From the IMG/VR virus record IMGVR_UViG_3300033143_005424, positions 1-44,789 of that record: DNA of 44,789 nt; one strand, 5' to 3'. Positions 7,773-16,010 of this stretch are shown here, piece after piece. The translations under genes were made by a program, and so were the position numbers. Origin of the DNA: a virus. Under the pieces are notes generated by a model. The model made no database searches, had not been told where the DNA came from, and saw only the letters and a program-made list of their open reading frames with translations. Positions within the stretch are counted from its first letter, which is position 1; each line of letters opens with the position of its first letter.

Positions 7773-9629
7773 ATGTTTAAAATAGATGATTTATGGAAAA
7801 TATTCAGAGTTGTAAAAGGGGAAGAAGTAACTGATATTACAGAAATATTAGAAGCTTTGGCTAAATCCGAAAAAACAAAATCTGAAAATTTTTTCAATAC
7901 CACTATGGATCAGTTTACTTTTTCCTCTGATGATTATACAAGATTAAAATCATTTTTGATTGATTGGTATGCAGCTCTAAAAACAATAACCGCCTCACAA
8001 GATACAGTTTCTGACCCATTTTCAATTCCTGATTCCCATCTAGACGAATTGTTTAGAAGTTTTGGGTTTGATCATTCTGTAAGATTATCTGTTCCTGATA
8101 ATAAAGTAAATGAAAACAAAGTAAATTTATTTTTAGATCTAGTTAATCTATATAAGATAAAAGGAAGTCCAAGATCCATATTTGAACTTCTTCAATATTA
8201 TAAACTTAATAATATTGATATTTATGAATTTTGGTTAGAGAAAGCTACAGATACTAGTCTTCATTTTAAAGGACAATATGTAATTGGAAATTCTAATAAT
8301 AAAACTGTACATTATTTTCCCTTTTCTTCCATTGTTGCTAATGACCCTCATTGGATTTTAACTGAATCCCAAATATTAGAATTAGACAGAACTAATAAAA
8401 TAAATCTTCCCTCAAAAAGTCCTTATTTTGCAATTCGTCCTAATTATGAACTGAAAGTTATCCCTCCTATATTAGCACGTACATGTCAAGATCAATATGA
8501 TGAATTTATAAGTACTGGTTCTATAATTGATGATACAGCTCTTATAAGTGAACTTGGTGAAAATTTTTCATTATTAGAATTATATTTGAGTTGTATTTAT
8601 ATATTCAATGAATTATATGATACAGGAAAAAGTGGCCCAACAATATTTAAATGTTATGACGGAACAAATGTAGTATATACAGATATTATAGCTGAACATA
8701 ATGCTCTTACATCAACCCCTCCCACAAGTAAAGAGGATAGAGATGCTAAATTAATTCAATATTATGATCTATTTACAAGACCAGAAACAAGTAATTTCCT
8801 ACAGAATAAAGATACGGCAAAGACTTTATTAAATACAATAAATCCAACTCTTTATACTCAGATAAATACATTTTATGAATCACAACCATCAGATACATTA
8901 TCATCTTTATTAAGAGATTTAGGTGATTGGATTGAAAAAGAAATAAGTGAAGATTTCACAAATATGGCATATTTGGTTTTGGGAATGAATTCCTTTAGTG
9001 AAGACTTTGGAGAAGTTATAGATTTCTTTAAACCTTATAGAAGTCGTTTGATTGATTTTGAATTAATTGATGTTGAAAATAAATTGGCAGGTTCTATTAG
9101 AGTTGGTGATGATTCTGATGAAAATGTATTCGATACAATTGTAGATCATTTAACAGGTGGAAGTGTTGGATGTTGTCCAGGATATCAAATAGAAATTGAT
9201 ACAACATCTGTCTCATATATGGATGGAACAACGTTGGTGATAATTGACGAAACAAGTCAAACAAAAATTTTAACATGTACCAGTGATTCAACAAGCGGTG
9301 TTTCCTTAGAACCTAGATTAACATATGACTGTGGTTCTTATTATGATATAGGTGCTGTTGATGATGATGATTGTGAAATATATTATCAAGATTTATACTA
9401 TGATGGACTTTTTTGTTTTCCAGATGGAACTTCTAATATAAATACATATCATGTTCTTGACTCAACAGGGACTTGGTTTATAACTCAATTGGATGGAACA
9501 AGTCAAATTGAAGTAGATAAAATTAGTTTAGTTGTGCAAGAAACTGGAAAGGATGTTTTTGATGGAGATGGTGTTTTTGACTGTCTTGCTGGATCAGATC
9601 AGTGTCATATTGTTGTAGAAAACGTATAA
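7773..9629 (+). CDS. Baseplate/tail protein, P2 gpI-like N-terminal part
   Basis: In this 618-aa product, residues 60-165 contain a helical region ending in a YKIKGSPRSIFELLQYYK motif. This matches the 'KGTPxSIExxL' signature of tail protein I/baseplate wedge families. About 165-440 continues with features of a wedge protein. Residues 450-618 form a Cys/Asp-rich beta region (SVGCCPGYQIEIDTTS; FDCLAGSDQCHIVVENV) that looks like an appended domain. From family knowledge, gpI-like proteins link the wedge ring to fibres. The Cys-rich C-terminal extension is unusual and may be the attachment or adhesin part. Confidence 0.6.
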   Translation: MFKIDDLWKIFRVVKGEEVTDITEILEALAKSEKTKSENFFNTTMDQFTFSSDDYTRLKSFLIDWYAALKTITASQDTVSDPFSIPDSHLDELFRSFGFDHSVRLSVPDNKVNENKVNLFLDLVNLYKIKGSPRSIFELLQYYKLNNIDIYEFWLEKATDTSLHFKGQYVIGNSNNKTVHYFPFSSIVANDPHWILTESQILELDRTNKINLPSKSPYFAIRPNYELKVIPPILARTCQDQYDEFISTGSIIDDTALISELGENFSLLELYLSCIYIFNELYDTGKSGPTIFKCYDGTNVVYTDIIAEHNALTSTPPTSKEDRDAKLIQYYDLFTRPETSNFLQNKDTAKTLLNTINPTLYTQINTFYESQPSDTLSSLLRDLGDWIEKEISEDFTNMAYLVLGMNSFSEDFGEVIDFFKPYRSRLIDFELIDVENKLAGSIRVGDDSDENVFDTIVDHLTGGSVGCCPGYQIEIDTTSVSYMDGTTLVIIDETSQTKILTCTSDSTSGVSLEPRLTYDCGSYYDIGAVDDDDCEIYYQDLYYDGLFCFPDGTSNINTYHVLDSTGTWFITQLDGTSQIEVDKISLVVQETGKDVFDGDGVFDCLAGSDQCHIVVENV

Positions 9630-9688
9630 GTTTTATTCTCACTCTATGAGATTCCTTCTAAATTTAAGGATATTATTCCAAATACTTA

Positions 9689-9707
9689 GAACAAATATTT
9701 AAATAAC
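9689..9707 (+). promoter_or_regulatory. Candidate promoter element upstream of the phosphoesterase
   Basis: GAACAAATATTTAAATAAC resembles the GAACAAAAATAAA element found upstream of three other plus-strand units. It lies in the 99-nt gap after the gpI-like gene, about 40 nt before the next ATG. The rest of the gap shows only a weak hairpin (TCTCA/TGAGA near 9639). Confidence 0.35.
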
Positions 9708-9728
9708 TTTAAATATGGAGGTCTTTGT

Positions 9729-10526
9729 ATGGTAGTTGTTACATATCGTATTCCCTATACATATGGGGAAACAATAAAAATTAAACCTATGTTTGATGTA
9801 CATTATGGTTCGGTAAATTGTGATACAAAAAAGTTTTTATCTTATCTTAGAGATTCGGATGAAAATACATATTTTATTGGAGGTGGAGATTTAATTGAAT
9901 GTATTTCACCAACTGACCCACGATATAGAAAAAGTAACGATCTTATTTACGGGGATGCTGTGATTGATACACAAATCAAAAAAATGACTGGATTTTTAGA
10001 GCCTTATAAAGATAAAATTATATGTATGGCAACTGGAAATCACGAAGATGTAATAACAAAAAAATATGGAACCAATCCTACTAGGCGAATGTGTGAATCG
10101 TTAGGTACTGAATTTTTGGGGTTTTCAGGACTTATTAGATTGATATTGACAGATAGAAAAGGCGGACGAGGAAGATCGGTAGTAATTAGACTTCATCATG
10201 GATGGGGTGGTGGTTCAAGAACACAGGGAGCAGATTTAACTAAATTTTCAAAAGACTTGATGCATTGGGATGCTGATATTTTTCTTTATGGTCATGTTCA
10301 TAGAAAACAAACAGATCAGATTCCGAGATTAGGTCTTGTTGGGAGTAAACTTGTAAGTAAACCTAAGACTATGTGTATTTGCGGAACCTATTTAAAGACA
10401 TATAGTAATGATGCAAATCCTTCTTATAGTGAAATTAAAGGATATCCACCTACAGAAATAGGTGGAGTTGTTGTAACAATAAAACCAACATCTAGCGGTG
10501 TGAAAATAAAAGCTGCGTTAGATTAA
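9729..10526 (+). CDS. Metallophosphoesterase
   Basis: The 265-aa product carries all the calcineurin-type metal motifs in order: DVH (Asp23, His25), GGGDLIE (Asp54), GNHE (103-106), HHGW (His156-157) and GHVH (188-191). The fold is therefore expected to bind two metals and cleave phosphomono- or diesters. The 'GGSRTQGADLTKF' segment after the fourth motif could shape substrate choice. GGAGG precedes the ATG. It stands between tail genes and the zinc-ribbon gene, so it may act on the host cell, on nucleic acid or in the virion; the substrate is unknown. Confidence 0.85.
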   Translation: MVVVTYRIPYTYGETIKIKPMFDVHYGSVNCDTKKFLSYLRDSDENTYFIGGGDLIECISPTDPRYRKSNDLIYGDAVIDTQIKKMTGFLEPYKDKIICMATGNHEDVITKKYGTNPTRRMCESLGTEFLGFSGLIRLILTDRKGGRGRSVVIRLHHGWGGGSRTQGADLTKFSKDLMHWDADIFLYGHVHRKQTDQIPRLGLVGSKLVSKPKTMCICGTYLKTYSNDANPSYSEIKGYPPTEIGGVVVTIKPTSSGVKIKAALD

Positions 10527-10531
10527 CAGTT

Positions 10532-10545
10532 TTACCCACTTTTAT
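10532..10545 (+). repeat. Left arm of inverted repeat flanking the zinc-ribbon gene
   Basis: TTACCCACTTTTAT is the exact reverse complement of ATAAAAGTGGGTAA at 11409-11422. The two 14-nt arms sit just outside either end of the 10609-11400 gene, so its transcript could pair 5' to 3'. Confidence 0.5.
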
Positions 10546-10552
10546 AACCCAA

Positions 10553-10592
10553 TGGACTTTAAGCAAATTTGAGGTTGTAGTCCAGACCCTCA
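10553..10592 (+). promoter_or_regulatory. Possible pseudoknot or switching leader before the ribosome site
   Basis: TGGACT (10553-10558) can pair with AGTCCA (10579-10584), and TGAGG (10570-10574) with CCTCA (10588-10592). The two helices interleave in a-b-a'-b' order. That gives either an H-type pseudoknot or two mutually exclusive hairpins. The last arm ends 1 nt before the GAAGGAG ribosome site of the next gene. Confidence 0.45.
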
Positions 10593-10608
10593 GAAGGAGA
10601 AAGTGATT

Positions 10609-11400
10609 ATGGTGTATTCAAAAAACTTTGTTATAGTTGTCAAATGTGGTGGAAAAATTCTCAGAGAAAGAGATGGAATTGTAACCCTTCCTTTCGGATC
10701 TGAATATTCCCTTCTAGTAAAGAATCTTGATTCCAGAAAATGTTCTTGTAAAATCAGTGTTGATGATACAGACATTGTAGGAGGATCATTGATCATAGAC
10801 GGAAATAGTGAATCCGAGTTGGAAGGGTTCATTACCGGTACCGTTGCTAAAAATAAATTCAAATTCATTCAAAAAACAAAACAAATTCAGGATCATAGAG
10901 GTGATAATATTGATGATGGAATGATTCGAGTTGAATTTGCTTTTGAAAAACCTAATCCAATATCAATAACTTGGACTGGGGCTTCTTCTTATACTTATTA
11001 TAATCATCACTATTTAAGTAATGATAATACTGGAACTATTAGAGGAGTAAATTCACTTTATTCATCAACTGGTGATGTACCAGTTGGACATGTAGGTTCT
11101 TCATGTTGTGATTCTGTAGTTACGGCTTCTTGTAGTTCCGCTCCTATTTCTGCAATTCCGGATGTTGATGAAGGAATAACTGTCAAAGGATCTGAGATTA
11201 ACCAACAGTTTAGATATGGAAGTATCGGAGAATTAGAAGCTTCTGAAGTAATTGTTTTAATACTCAAAGGAGAAACAACCAGGGGAACAATTGTTAAAAC
11301 TCCTATAACTGTTAAAACAAAATTGACTTGCTCTTCATGTGGAAGAGTTTCAAAATCAAATGCAAAATTCTGTATTAATTGTGGAACCTTTTTAGAATAA
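10609..11400 (+). CDS. Zinc-ribbon protein with phage-type N-terminal domain
   Basis: The ATG at 10609 lies 9 nt after AAGGAG; a GTG at 10603 is too close to the site. Residues 1-115 form a beta domain of the type FVIVVKCGGK/GSEYSLLVKNLDSR/HRGDNIDDGMIRVEF, a pattern I associate with proteins found in many large phages. Residues 120-180 are Ser/Thr/Tyr-rich with several Cys. The end (about 241-262) is a clear zinc ribbon, CSSCGRV...CINCGTFL. A virion or host-interaction role is inferred from neighbours; the exact function is unknown. Confidence 0.6.
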   Translation: MVYSKNFVIVVKCGGKILRERDGIVTLPFGSEYSLLVKNLDSRKCSCKISVDDTDIVGGSLIIDGNSESELEGFITGTVAKNKFKFIQKTKQIQDHRGDNIDDGMIRVEFAFEKPNPISITWTGASSYTYYNHHYLSNDNTGTIRGVNSLYSSTGDVPVGHVGSSCCDSVVTASCSSAPISAIPDVDEGITVKGSEINQQFRYGSIGELEASEVIVLILKGETTRGTIVKTPITVKTKLTCSSCGRVSKSNAKFCINCGTFLE

Positions 11401-11408
11401 CAAAAAAA

Positions 11409-11422
11409 ATAAAAGTGGGTAA
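11409..11422 (-). repeat. Right arm of inverted repeat
   Basis: ATAAAAGTGGGTAA is a perfect reverse complement of 10532-10545. It begins 9 nt after the stop of the zinc-ribbon gene and just before its terminator. Confidence 0.5.
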
Positions 11423-11423
11423 T

Positions 11424-11459
11424 ATACGGGTTTATCTTAATTGATAAACCCGTATTTTT
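11424..11459 (+). terminator. Intrinsic terminator
   Basis: TACGGGTTTATC and GATAAACCCGTA form a 12-bp stem around the 6-nt loop TTAATT, followed by TTTTT. It closes the plus-strand unit and separates it from the convergent ParB-like gene. Confidence 0.85.
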
Positions 11460-11465
11460 CCGTTG

Positions 11466-12365
11466 TTATGTTAGAAATGAAAGCATTGATGGTTTTGTCT
11501 TTTTACCTTTATTAAATACTTTCTGATATGTAGCTTGAATTCCATCTGTATCTGCTGTTCGTATAAAACTTGAAGACCGGTGACTGAATTTTCTTATACA
11601 TGATTTCATTTTTGTATCTGTATTTAACAAATTTTGTTCATTAAGTTTGTTAAATATCAACAGAAATGCCTTTATTGATTTATCATTATAAGGTAACGGG
11701 TTATCTTTTTTATTTCCAAAACAGCCAATAAACCATTTTAAAAATATATTTGTTCTCCCTCTTATTTGAGCATATGAGATTTTTTCTAAACCTTCGGTTA
11801 CTTTCTTATCAGATAGTCTTGACCAATGACTAGTAATATCTAAACACATTGAATTAATAATCATTGTTACAGAACCTATACTAAATTTGCTTTTTGGAGT
11901 GTATTTACCTTTGATAGCAATATTTTGAAACAACAAACTACTACTATCATTTTCTAATTTGTATATAAGTTTTGCAATTGGATTATTTGCTTCATGCATA
12001 GCATGCCATAACTGAACTCTGGGAAAATCATGGGATGTATCTAATTCCTTAATGGCAGCTTTTGCTTCTTCTTCATATGATACATATTCAACTATAATAG
12101 CAGGTATTTTTTTAATACCTAAATTTATAGCAGCTATACATCTATGTCTACCTTTTATAGGTTTTAATTCTTGATTTAAACAGGCAGGTTTATCCAGTTC
12201 GAAACCATTTATACGCATACTGTTTTCAATTCCAGTAATATGAGCAGCTTCTACATCTCGCTGATATTCTCCTACACCGAAATTAGTATCTATTTTATTT
12301 GTATCAATAAAATGATACCCTCTAATTACTTTAAACTTTTTCTGAATTACATCAACATCATTCAT
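11466..12365 (-). CDS. ParB/Srx-like nuclease-fold protein
   Basis: In this 299-aa product, residues 20-110 show the ParB N-terminal pattern. There is a GVGEYQRDVEAAHI stretch, then KPIKGRHRCIAAINLGIKKI, which corresponds to the 'DGxHRxxAxxxxGxxxIP' core with a conserved Arg-His. The rest is helical, with no clear HTH of chromosomal ParB. Phage proteins of this fold are often nucleases or DNA-modification partners rather than partition proteins. It is a single minus-strand gene between two plus-strand structural units, with AAGGAG before the ATG and a CTATATATATTAAT element 49 nt upstream. Confidence 0.7.
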   Translation of the reverse strand: MNDVDVIQKKFKVIRGYHFIDTNKIDTNFGVGEYQRDVEAAHITGIENSMRINGFELDKPACLNQELKPIKGRHRCIAAINLGIKKIPAIIVEYVSYEEEAKAAIKELDTSHDFPRVQLWHAMHEANNPIAKLIYKLENDSSSLLFQNIAIKGKYTPKSKFSIGSVTMIINSMCLDITSHWSRLSDKKVTEGLEKISYAQIRGRTNIFLKWFIGCFGNKKDNPLPYNDKSIKAFLLIFNKLNEQNLLNTDTKMKSCIRKFSHRSSSFIRTADTDGIQATYQKVFNKGKKTKPSMLSFLT

Positions 12366-12413
12366 AATAAAATAACTCCTTTTTTATAGTTGGGGGTAAC
12401 AATTCTATATCAC

Positions 12414-12468
12414 TTATTAATATATATAGTACCTTCCAATATATTCAATTTTTAAGAACAAAAATAAA
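12414..12468. promoter_or_regulatory. Divergent promoter region (B)
   Basis: TTATTAATATATATAG at 12414-12429 and GAACAAAAATAAA at 12456-12468 repeat the two elements of region A. The first reads CTATATATATTAATAA toward the ParB-like gene; the second lies 40 nt before the plus-strand gene at 12509. Confidence 0.55.
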
Positions 12469-12508
12469 AGGTAGATTTTATTAACTAAAGATAAAGGGAT
12501 ATCTCGCT

Positions 12509-13183
12509 ATGAAAGAAACTCAAGACCTTATTATTAATATAAATGATAATTATGGAGAAAAGTGCCTTGTTGATGATTGCTCTGGTGGGGAAGGCATCAC
12601 AAGAAAAAGAAAACCAGAGGGAAGAGTAGAAATATACGAAGTTGATGATAATGGTAATAAAATTCTTATAAACAAAAAAAATAATTTGGTTTTATATCAA
12701 GCGAGAGAATATATAGCTGAAAGAATTTTAGCTTTGAATAATTCAAATACCAATGTAGATCATTCTGATTATCTTTGTTGGTTTGGTTTAGGAGATGGTG
12801 GAGTTGATCCATCAGATCCTTATAATCCATATCCTCCAAGTAATAGTGATCTTACATTAGCAAACGAGATACCTATAAATGAAAGCGATTCTAGTTGCGG
12901 AGATTTAAGAGGAGATGGTAAATATTATAAACATCCATTTGATACTACAACTTTTGAACAAGATTCTGCTAATGATAACGCGTGGTTGGTAGTAAATATA
13001 ACTACTACAATTTCAGCATACGATGGAAATGGTTATCAATTGAGTGAAGCAGGATTATATCTAGCAAGTGATAATTCAGCTGGATATAGTGGAGACTTTT
13101 GGTTGTTTGGTAGAGTTACTTTCCCAGTTATTGTAAAGACAGATAGTAGACGATTGGTATTTATCTGGTATTTATATTTTTAA
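12509..13183 (+). CDS. Virion structural protein upstream of tail sheath
   Basis: In the 224-aa product, the N-terminal 35 residues are polar. Residues 45-110 include NLVLYQAREYIAERIL and a loop FGLGDGGVDPSDPYNPYPP. The C-terminal half is beta-rich (VNITTTISAYDGNG; GLYLASDNSA; FGRVTFPVIVK). No enzymatic motif is seen. It shares a transcription unit with the tail sheath 93 nt downstream, so a tail or neck component is likely. I do not recognise a named family. Confidence 0.5.
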   Translation: MKETQDLIININDNYGEKCLVDDCSGGEGITRKRKPEGRVEIYEVDDNGNKILINKKNNLVLYQAREYIAERILALNNSNTNVDHSDYLCWFGLGDGGVDPSDPYNPYPPSNSDLTLANEIPINESDSSCGDLRGDGKYYKHPFDTTTFEQDSANDNAWLVVNITTTISAYDGNGYQLSEAGLYLASDNSAGYSGDFWLFGRVTFPVIVKTDSRRLVFIWYLYF

Positions 13184-13276
13184 GTTACTAAGGCAATTTA
13201 TATAAAAAATAGATTTGAAAGGTGAGATAGACTATTAGAGAAACAATAAATTAAAAACTGACAGGAGGAAAAATTA

Positions 13277-15211
13277 ATGGCTAATATCTCACCGGGAGTC
13301 TATACAAAAATTATAGATCTCTCTAACTATGTACAAGCAGTACCCAGTACAATCGGTATGATATGTGCTCTAACTGAAAAAGGTCCTGATAATAAAATCA
13401 CATTTGTAGGTGGAAGATCAGAACTTATTTCAAAATGGGGCGAACCAAACATAGCTACTTATGGTAAAAATTATGGTCAAGGGGCCTACTGCGCATACAA
13501 CTTTTTGGGAGAAAGTGGAAGCTTATATTTCATGAGATGTCTTCCAGATGATGCCCAATTTGCTAATATGCGTATTGATGTTTCTAATTCGGATACAACA
13601 GGAACTATTTCAATAACTTATACTGATACAATCAATGCTACATCTGAATTCAAATCTGACCTAACTACTTCTAGTCAAGCGATTGCTTATCTATATCCAG
13701 TAGGTAGAGGTGTATGGTATAATGGTTTAGGTGTTAGATTTACAGAATACGCAAACCCAATGGTTGATGGTATTTATGTAATGGACATCTATGAAAAACA
13801 AACTGATGGTGACGATGTAATTATTGAATCTTTTGAAGTTTCATTTGATCCTACAGCAATGGATTCAGCTGGTGATTCAATCTATATCAAATATATTCTA
13901 GATACATATTCATCTGTTTTAAGATGTATCATGACTAAAGCTGATGGGTCTTATAGTGGTGGTTATGAAACTGTTGCTAGAGTATTTGATAAAAATATTG
14001 TTAATTTAAGTGCAACAATTACAAACGGTGTAGCCTCTCTTACTGATAACAAACAGGATTTTTCTGATTGGGAGGATACAGTAGGTGTTGCTAATTATGT
14101 TGTTACTGCAATTGATGGCAAAGGGAATAAAATTTGGGGTTGGTTAGGAAATGATACAACTGCTGCTACTGAAGAAATTATATTTGTTTATGACGACAAA
14201 CAAATGACTACCCAAGATTGGAATGGAGCTGTAAATTCATTTGATATTAATTCAGATATTACTTACAAAATCAAAAAATCATATTCTGATGTTGCAAGCG
14301 CATTTACATCAGCAACACCTGTTCCATTTAAAAAAGGTTCTGACGGAGCATTATTACAAGCAGACGGATCAATTGATACCGCTGAAGCAACAACATTATT
14401 GTCAAGTGCTTATGCTGGAACTGTTGATGAAGATATTCTAGACTACGAAAATCTATACTTTACATTGGTATTTGATTGTGGTTATCCAAGTGATGTTAAA
14501 ACACAAATTAGTTCTTTAGTTCAAACAAGAAGAGATTGTGTTGCTATTATGGATAATGGAGATAATGCAAGTTATACTACCGCAATGACTTCAAGAAATG
14601 ATACACATACTTTTAATAACTATTACTGTACAATGTATGAATGTTACAATAAGGTATTTGATATTTGGACAGGTCAAGATGTTTGGTTTTCACCTGTTTA
14701 TCATATGTCTTATCTACTTCCTAGAAACGATGCTGTTGCTGAGATTTGGTATGCGGCTGCTGGTTTCACAAGAGGAGTTATTGATTCAATTAAAGAATTA
14801 AGATTTAATCCAAGATTAGGTCAAAGAGATCAAATGTACTTGAAACAATTGAATCCGATTGTTAAATTTAACCCTGGTTATGTTGTTTGGGGTCAGTTAA
14901 CATCTCAATCAAAAGCAAGTGCTATGCAAGATCTAAATATAGTAAGATTAGTTCTTTATTGTAAGAGAGCTCTTGAACAATACTGCCGTTATTTTATTTT
15001 TGAACAAAATGATGCTATTACCTGGAACTTGGTAAGTGGTGGTATTATTGAATTCTTGGAAGATATTAAGAAACGTAGAGGACTTTATAGTTATGGTGTA
15101 GAAGTTGGAGCCACAGAATATGAAAAGAAAAAGAAAACTTTTCATGTGAATGTAACTCTTAATCCTACTAGAGTTGTTGAAAAAGTAGAGCTGAACTTTT
15201 TTATCGTGTAA
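13277..15211 (+). CDS. Tail sheath protein
   Basis: The 644-aa product starts MANISPGVYTKIIDLS, the typical opening of contractile-tail sheath proteins, followed by GMICALTEKGPDNKITFVGG. The C terminus carries the conserved sheath domain: the region FTRGVIDSIKELRFNPRLG, then RRGLYSYGVEVG and a final beta-strand VEKVELNFFIV. Residues about 90-450 form the variable outer domains. A strong ACAGGAGG site precedes the ATG, resembling the one before the tail tube and fitting high expression. The sheath surrounds the tube and contracts on infection. Confidence 0.9.
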   Translation: MANISPGVYTKIIDLSNYVQAVPSTIGMICALTEKGPDNKITFVGGRSELISKWGEPNIATYGKNYGQGAYCAYNFLGESGSLYFMRCLPDDAQFANMRIDVSNSDTTGTISITYTDTINATSEFKSDLTTSSQAIAYLYPVGRGVWYNGLGVRFTEYANPMVDGIYVMDIYEKQTDGDDVIIESFEVSFDPTAMDSAGDSIYIKYILDTYSSVLRCIMTKADGSYSGGYETVARVFDKNIVNLSATITNGVASLTDNKQDFSDWEDTVGVANYVVTAIDGKGNKIWGWLGNDTTAATEEIIFVYDDKQMTTQDWNGAVNSFDINSDITYKIKKSYSDVASAFTSATPVPFKKGSDGALLQADGSIDTAEATTLLSSAYAGTVDEDILDYENLYFTLVFDCGYPSDVKTQISSLVQTRRDCVAIMDNGDNASYTTAMTSRNDTHTFNNYYCTMYECYNKVFDIWTGQDVWFSPVYHMSYLLPRNDAVAEIWYAAAGFTRGVIDSIKELRFNPRLGQRDQMYLKQLNPIVKFNPGYVVWGQLTSQSKASAMQDLNIVRLVLYCKRALEQYCRYFIFEQNDAITWNLVSGGIIEFLEDIKKRRGLYSYGVEVGATEYEKKKKTFHVNVTLNPTRVVEKVELNFFIV

Positions 15212-15222
15212 TTAACCAAAAA

Positions 15223-15294
15223 AATTCCCGAGTGACTTTTGAGACGCTAAGCGACTCATTATTCACTCGGGAATTCTCCGACGGCATTCGGAGA
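15223..15294. terminator. Compound bidirectional terminator with branched hairpin
   Basis: A perfect 13-bp stem, AATTCCCGAGTGA (15223-15235) with TCACTCGGGAATT (15263-15275), encloses a second hairpin, GAGACGC-TAA-GCGACTC (15241-15257). It is followed by a 7-bp hairpin TCTCCGA/TCGGAGA (15275-15294, loop CGGCAT). On the minus strand the large stem is followed by seven T; on the plus strand the second hairpin is followed by TTTATA. It lies between the convergent sheath gene and the accessory operon. Confidence 0.75.
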
Positions 15295-15295
15295 T

Positions 15296-15445
15296 TTATA
15301 ACGATTGAACAAGACCAACTATGATAATTATTCCAGTGATGCCTATGCAAAAGGTGATAATTGTTAAAATATCTTTAAGACATGGTTTTTCAATTTTTTT
15401 CGGGGATTTACCCATAAGAGCACTACCCATGTATAAATTGTTCAT
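15296..15445 (-). CDS. Tiny membrane protein (49 aa)
   Basis: An AAAAGGAGG site precedes the ATG. The product opens MNNLYMGSALMGKSPKKIEKP and ends with one hydrophobic segment (about 25-46, DILTIITFCIGITGIIIIVG). A CTATATATATTAAT element lies about 39 nt upstream, so it may have its own promoter. It is the last gene of the minus-strand block. The function is unknown; a membrane or host-takeover peptide is possible. Confidence 0.6.
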   Translation of the reverse strand: MNNLYMGSALMGKSPKKIEKPCLKDILTIITFCIGITGIIIIVGLVQSL

Positions 15446-15483
15446 GGTACCTCCTTTTAAGTTAATAAATTTCTATCTCATAT

Positions 15484-15497
15484 ATTAATATATATAG
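15484..15497 (-). promoter_or_regulatory. Minus-strand promoter candidate (C)
   Basis: ATTAATATATATAG, read CTATATATATTAAT on the minus strand, lies 39 nt before the 49-aa membrane gene. Unlike regions A, B and D, no plus-strand gene or GAACAAAAATAAA element follows, which ties this element to minus-strand transcription. Confidence 0.55.
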
Positions 15498-15507
15498 AAG
15501 TTTAATC

Positions 15508-15624
15508 TTAAACTAACTTAAACCATAAAATTATTAATGATCCAAATTCATTTCCTGAAAATGAAAGAGCAACTAAACATAAAGGAATTAATAAACATAA
15601 CCATGATAGGAGTACATTTTTCAT
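15508..15624 (-). CDS. Tiny membrane protein (38 aa)
   Basis: The ATG overlaps the stop of the previous gene as TAATG, with GGAGG 8 nt upstream, so expression is coupled. The product MKNVLLSWLCLLIPLCLVAL... is hydrophobic over residues 3-20 and again near its end (LIILWFKLV). It looks like a signal-anchor peptide. The function is unknown. Confidence 0.5.
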   Translation of the reverse strand: MKNVLLSWLCLLIPLCLVALSFSGNEFGSLIILWFKLV

Positions 15625-16010
15625 TATGCTGCCTCCAATTGTACTATTTGGTTGATAGCCTTTTCAGTCTCTTCTTGCAATGCTGGGGATAATATATTTA
15701 CAATAATAAAATCATTTGTATTCCCAGCATCAACATAATGTATCATTAGATTTAGATCTTTTAAAATTTGAAAAAAATATTTAATTGTATTTGGGGTTAT
15801 TTTATCTGTAGGTTCTAATACCCATATTGTTTGTGTTTTCAAGGAGTTCAAAAGAAAAGTTATTTGATCAATATTAATATCTTTAACTGGAAATATTTCG
15901 CAAAGTTCTCTAATAGACATATAATCAAGAATTTCAAAATCATGAGGAATTGCCACAACCCCAACATGGTATGATTTTCTATCATAACTATTATCATGAT
16001 AATTAGTCAT
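15624..16010 (-). CDS. Unknown protein (128 aa)
   Basis: The start MTNYHDNSYDRKS at 16010 follows GGGGGAAC; the frame could extend 10 codons upstream with a Met run, but that lies inside the preceding gene. The soluble alpha/beta product contains SIRELCEIFPVKDINIDQIT and a C-terminal acidic helix (about 108-128). It overlaps the upstream TNSSS-motif gene by 8 nt. No family is recognised. Confidence 0.55.
   Translation of the reverse strand: MTNYHDNSYDRKSYHVGVVAIPHDFEILDYMSIRELCEIFPVKDINIDQITFLLNSLKTQTIWVLEPTDKITPNTIKYFFQILKDLNLMIHYVDAGNTNDFIIVNILSPALQEETEKAINQIVQLEAA

Noticed and set aside
11466-12365. Plasmid-type partition system
   Set aside because: Only a ParB-like domain is seen, without a ParA ATPase next to it or centromere-like repeats, and the C-terminal part does not look like a chromosomal ParB.
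15212-15300. tRNA-like or small RNA gene in the structured spacer
   Set aside because: The helices do not fit a cloverleaf: there is no acceptor stem or T-loop sequence, and T-runs follow the stems, so terminators explain it better.
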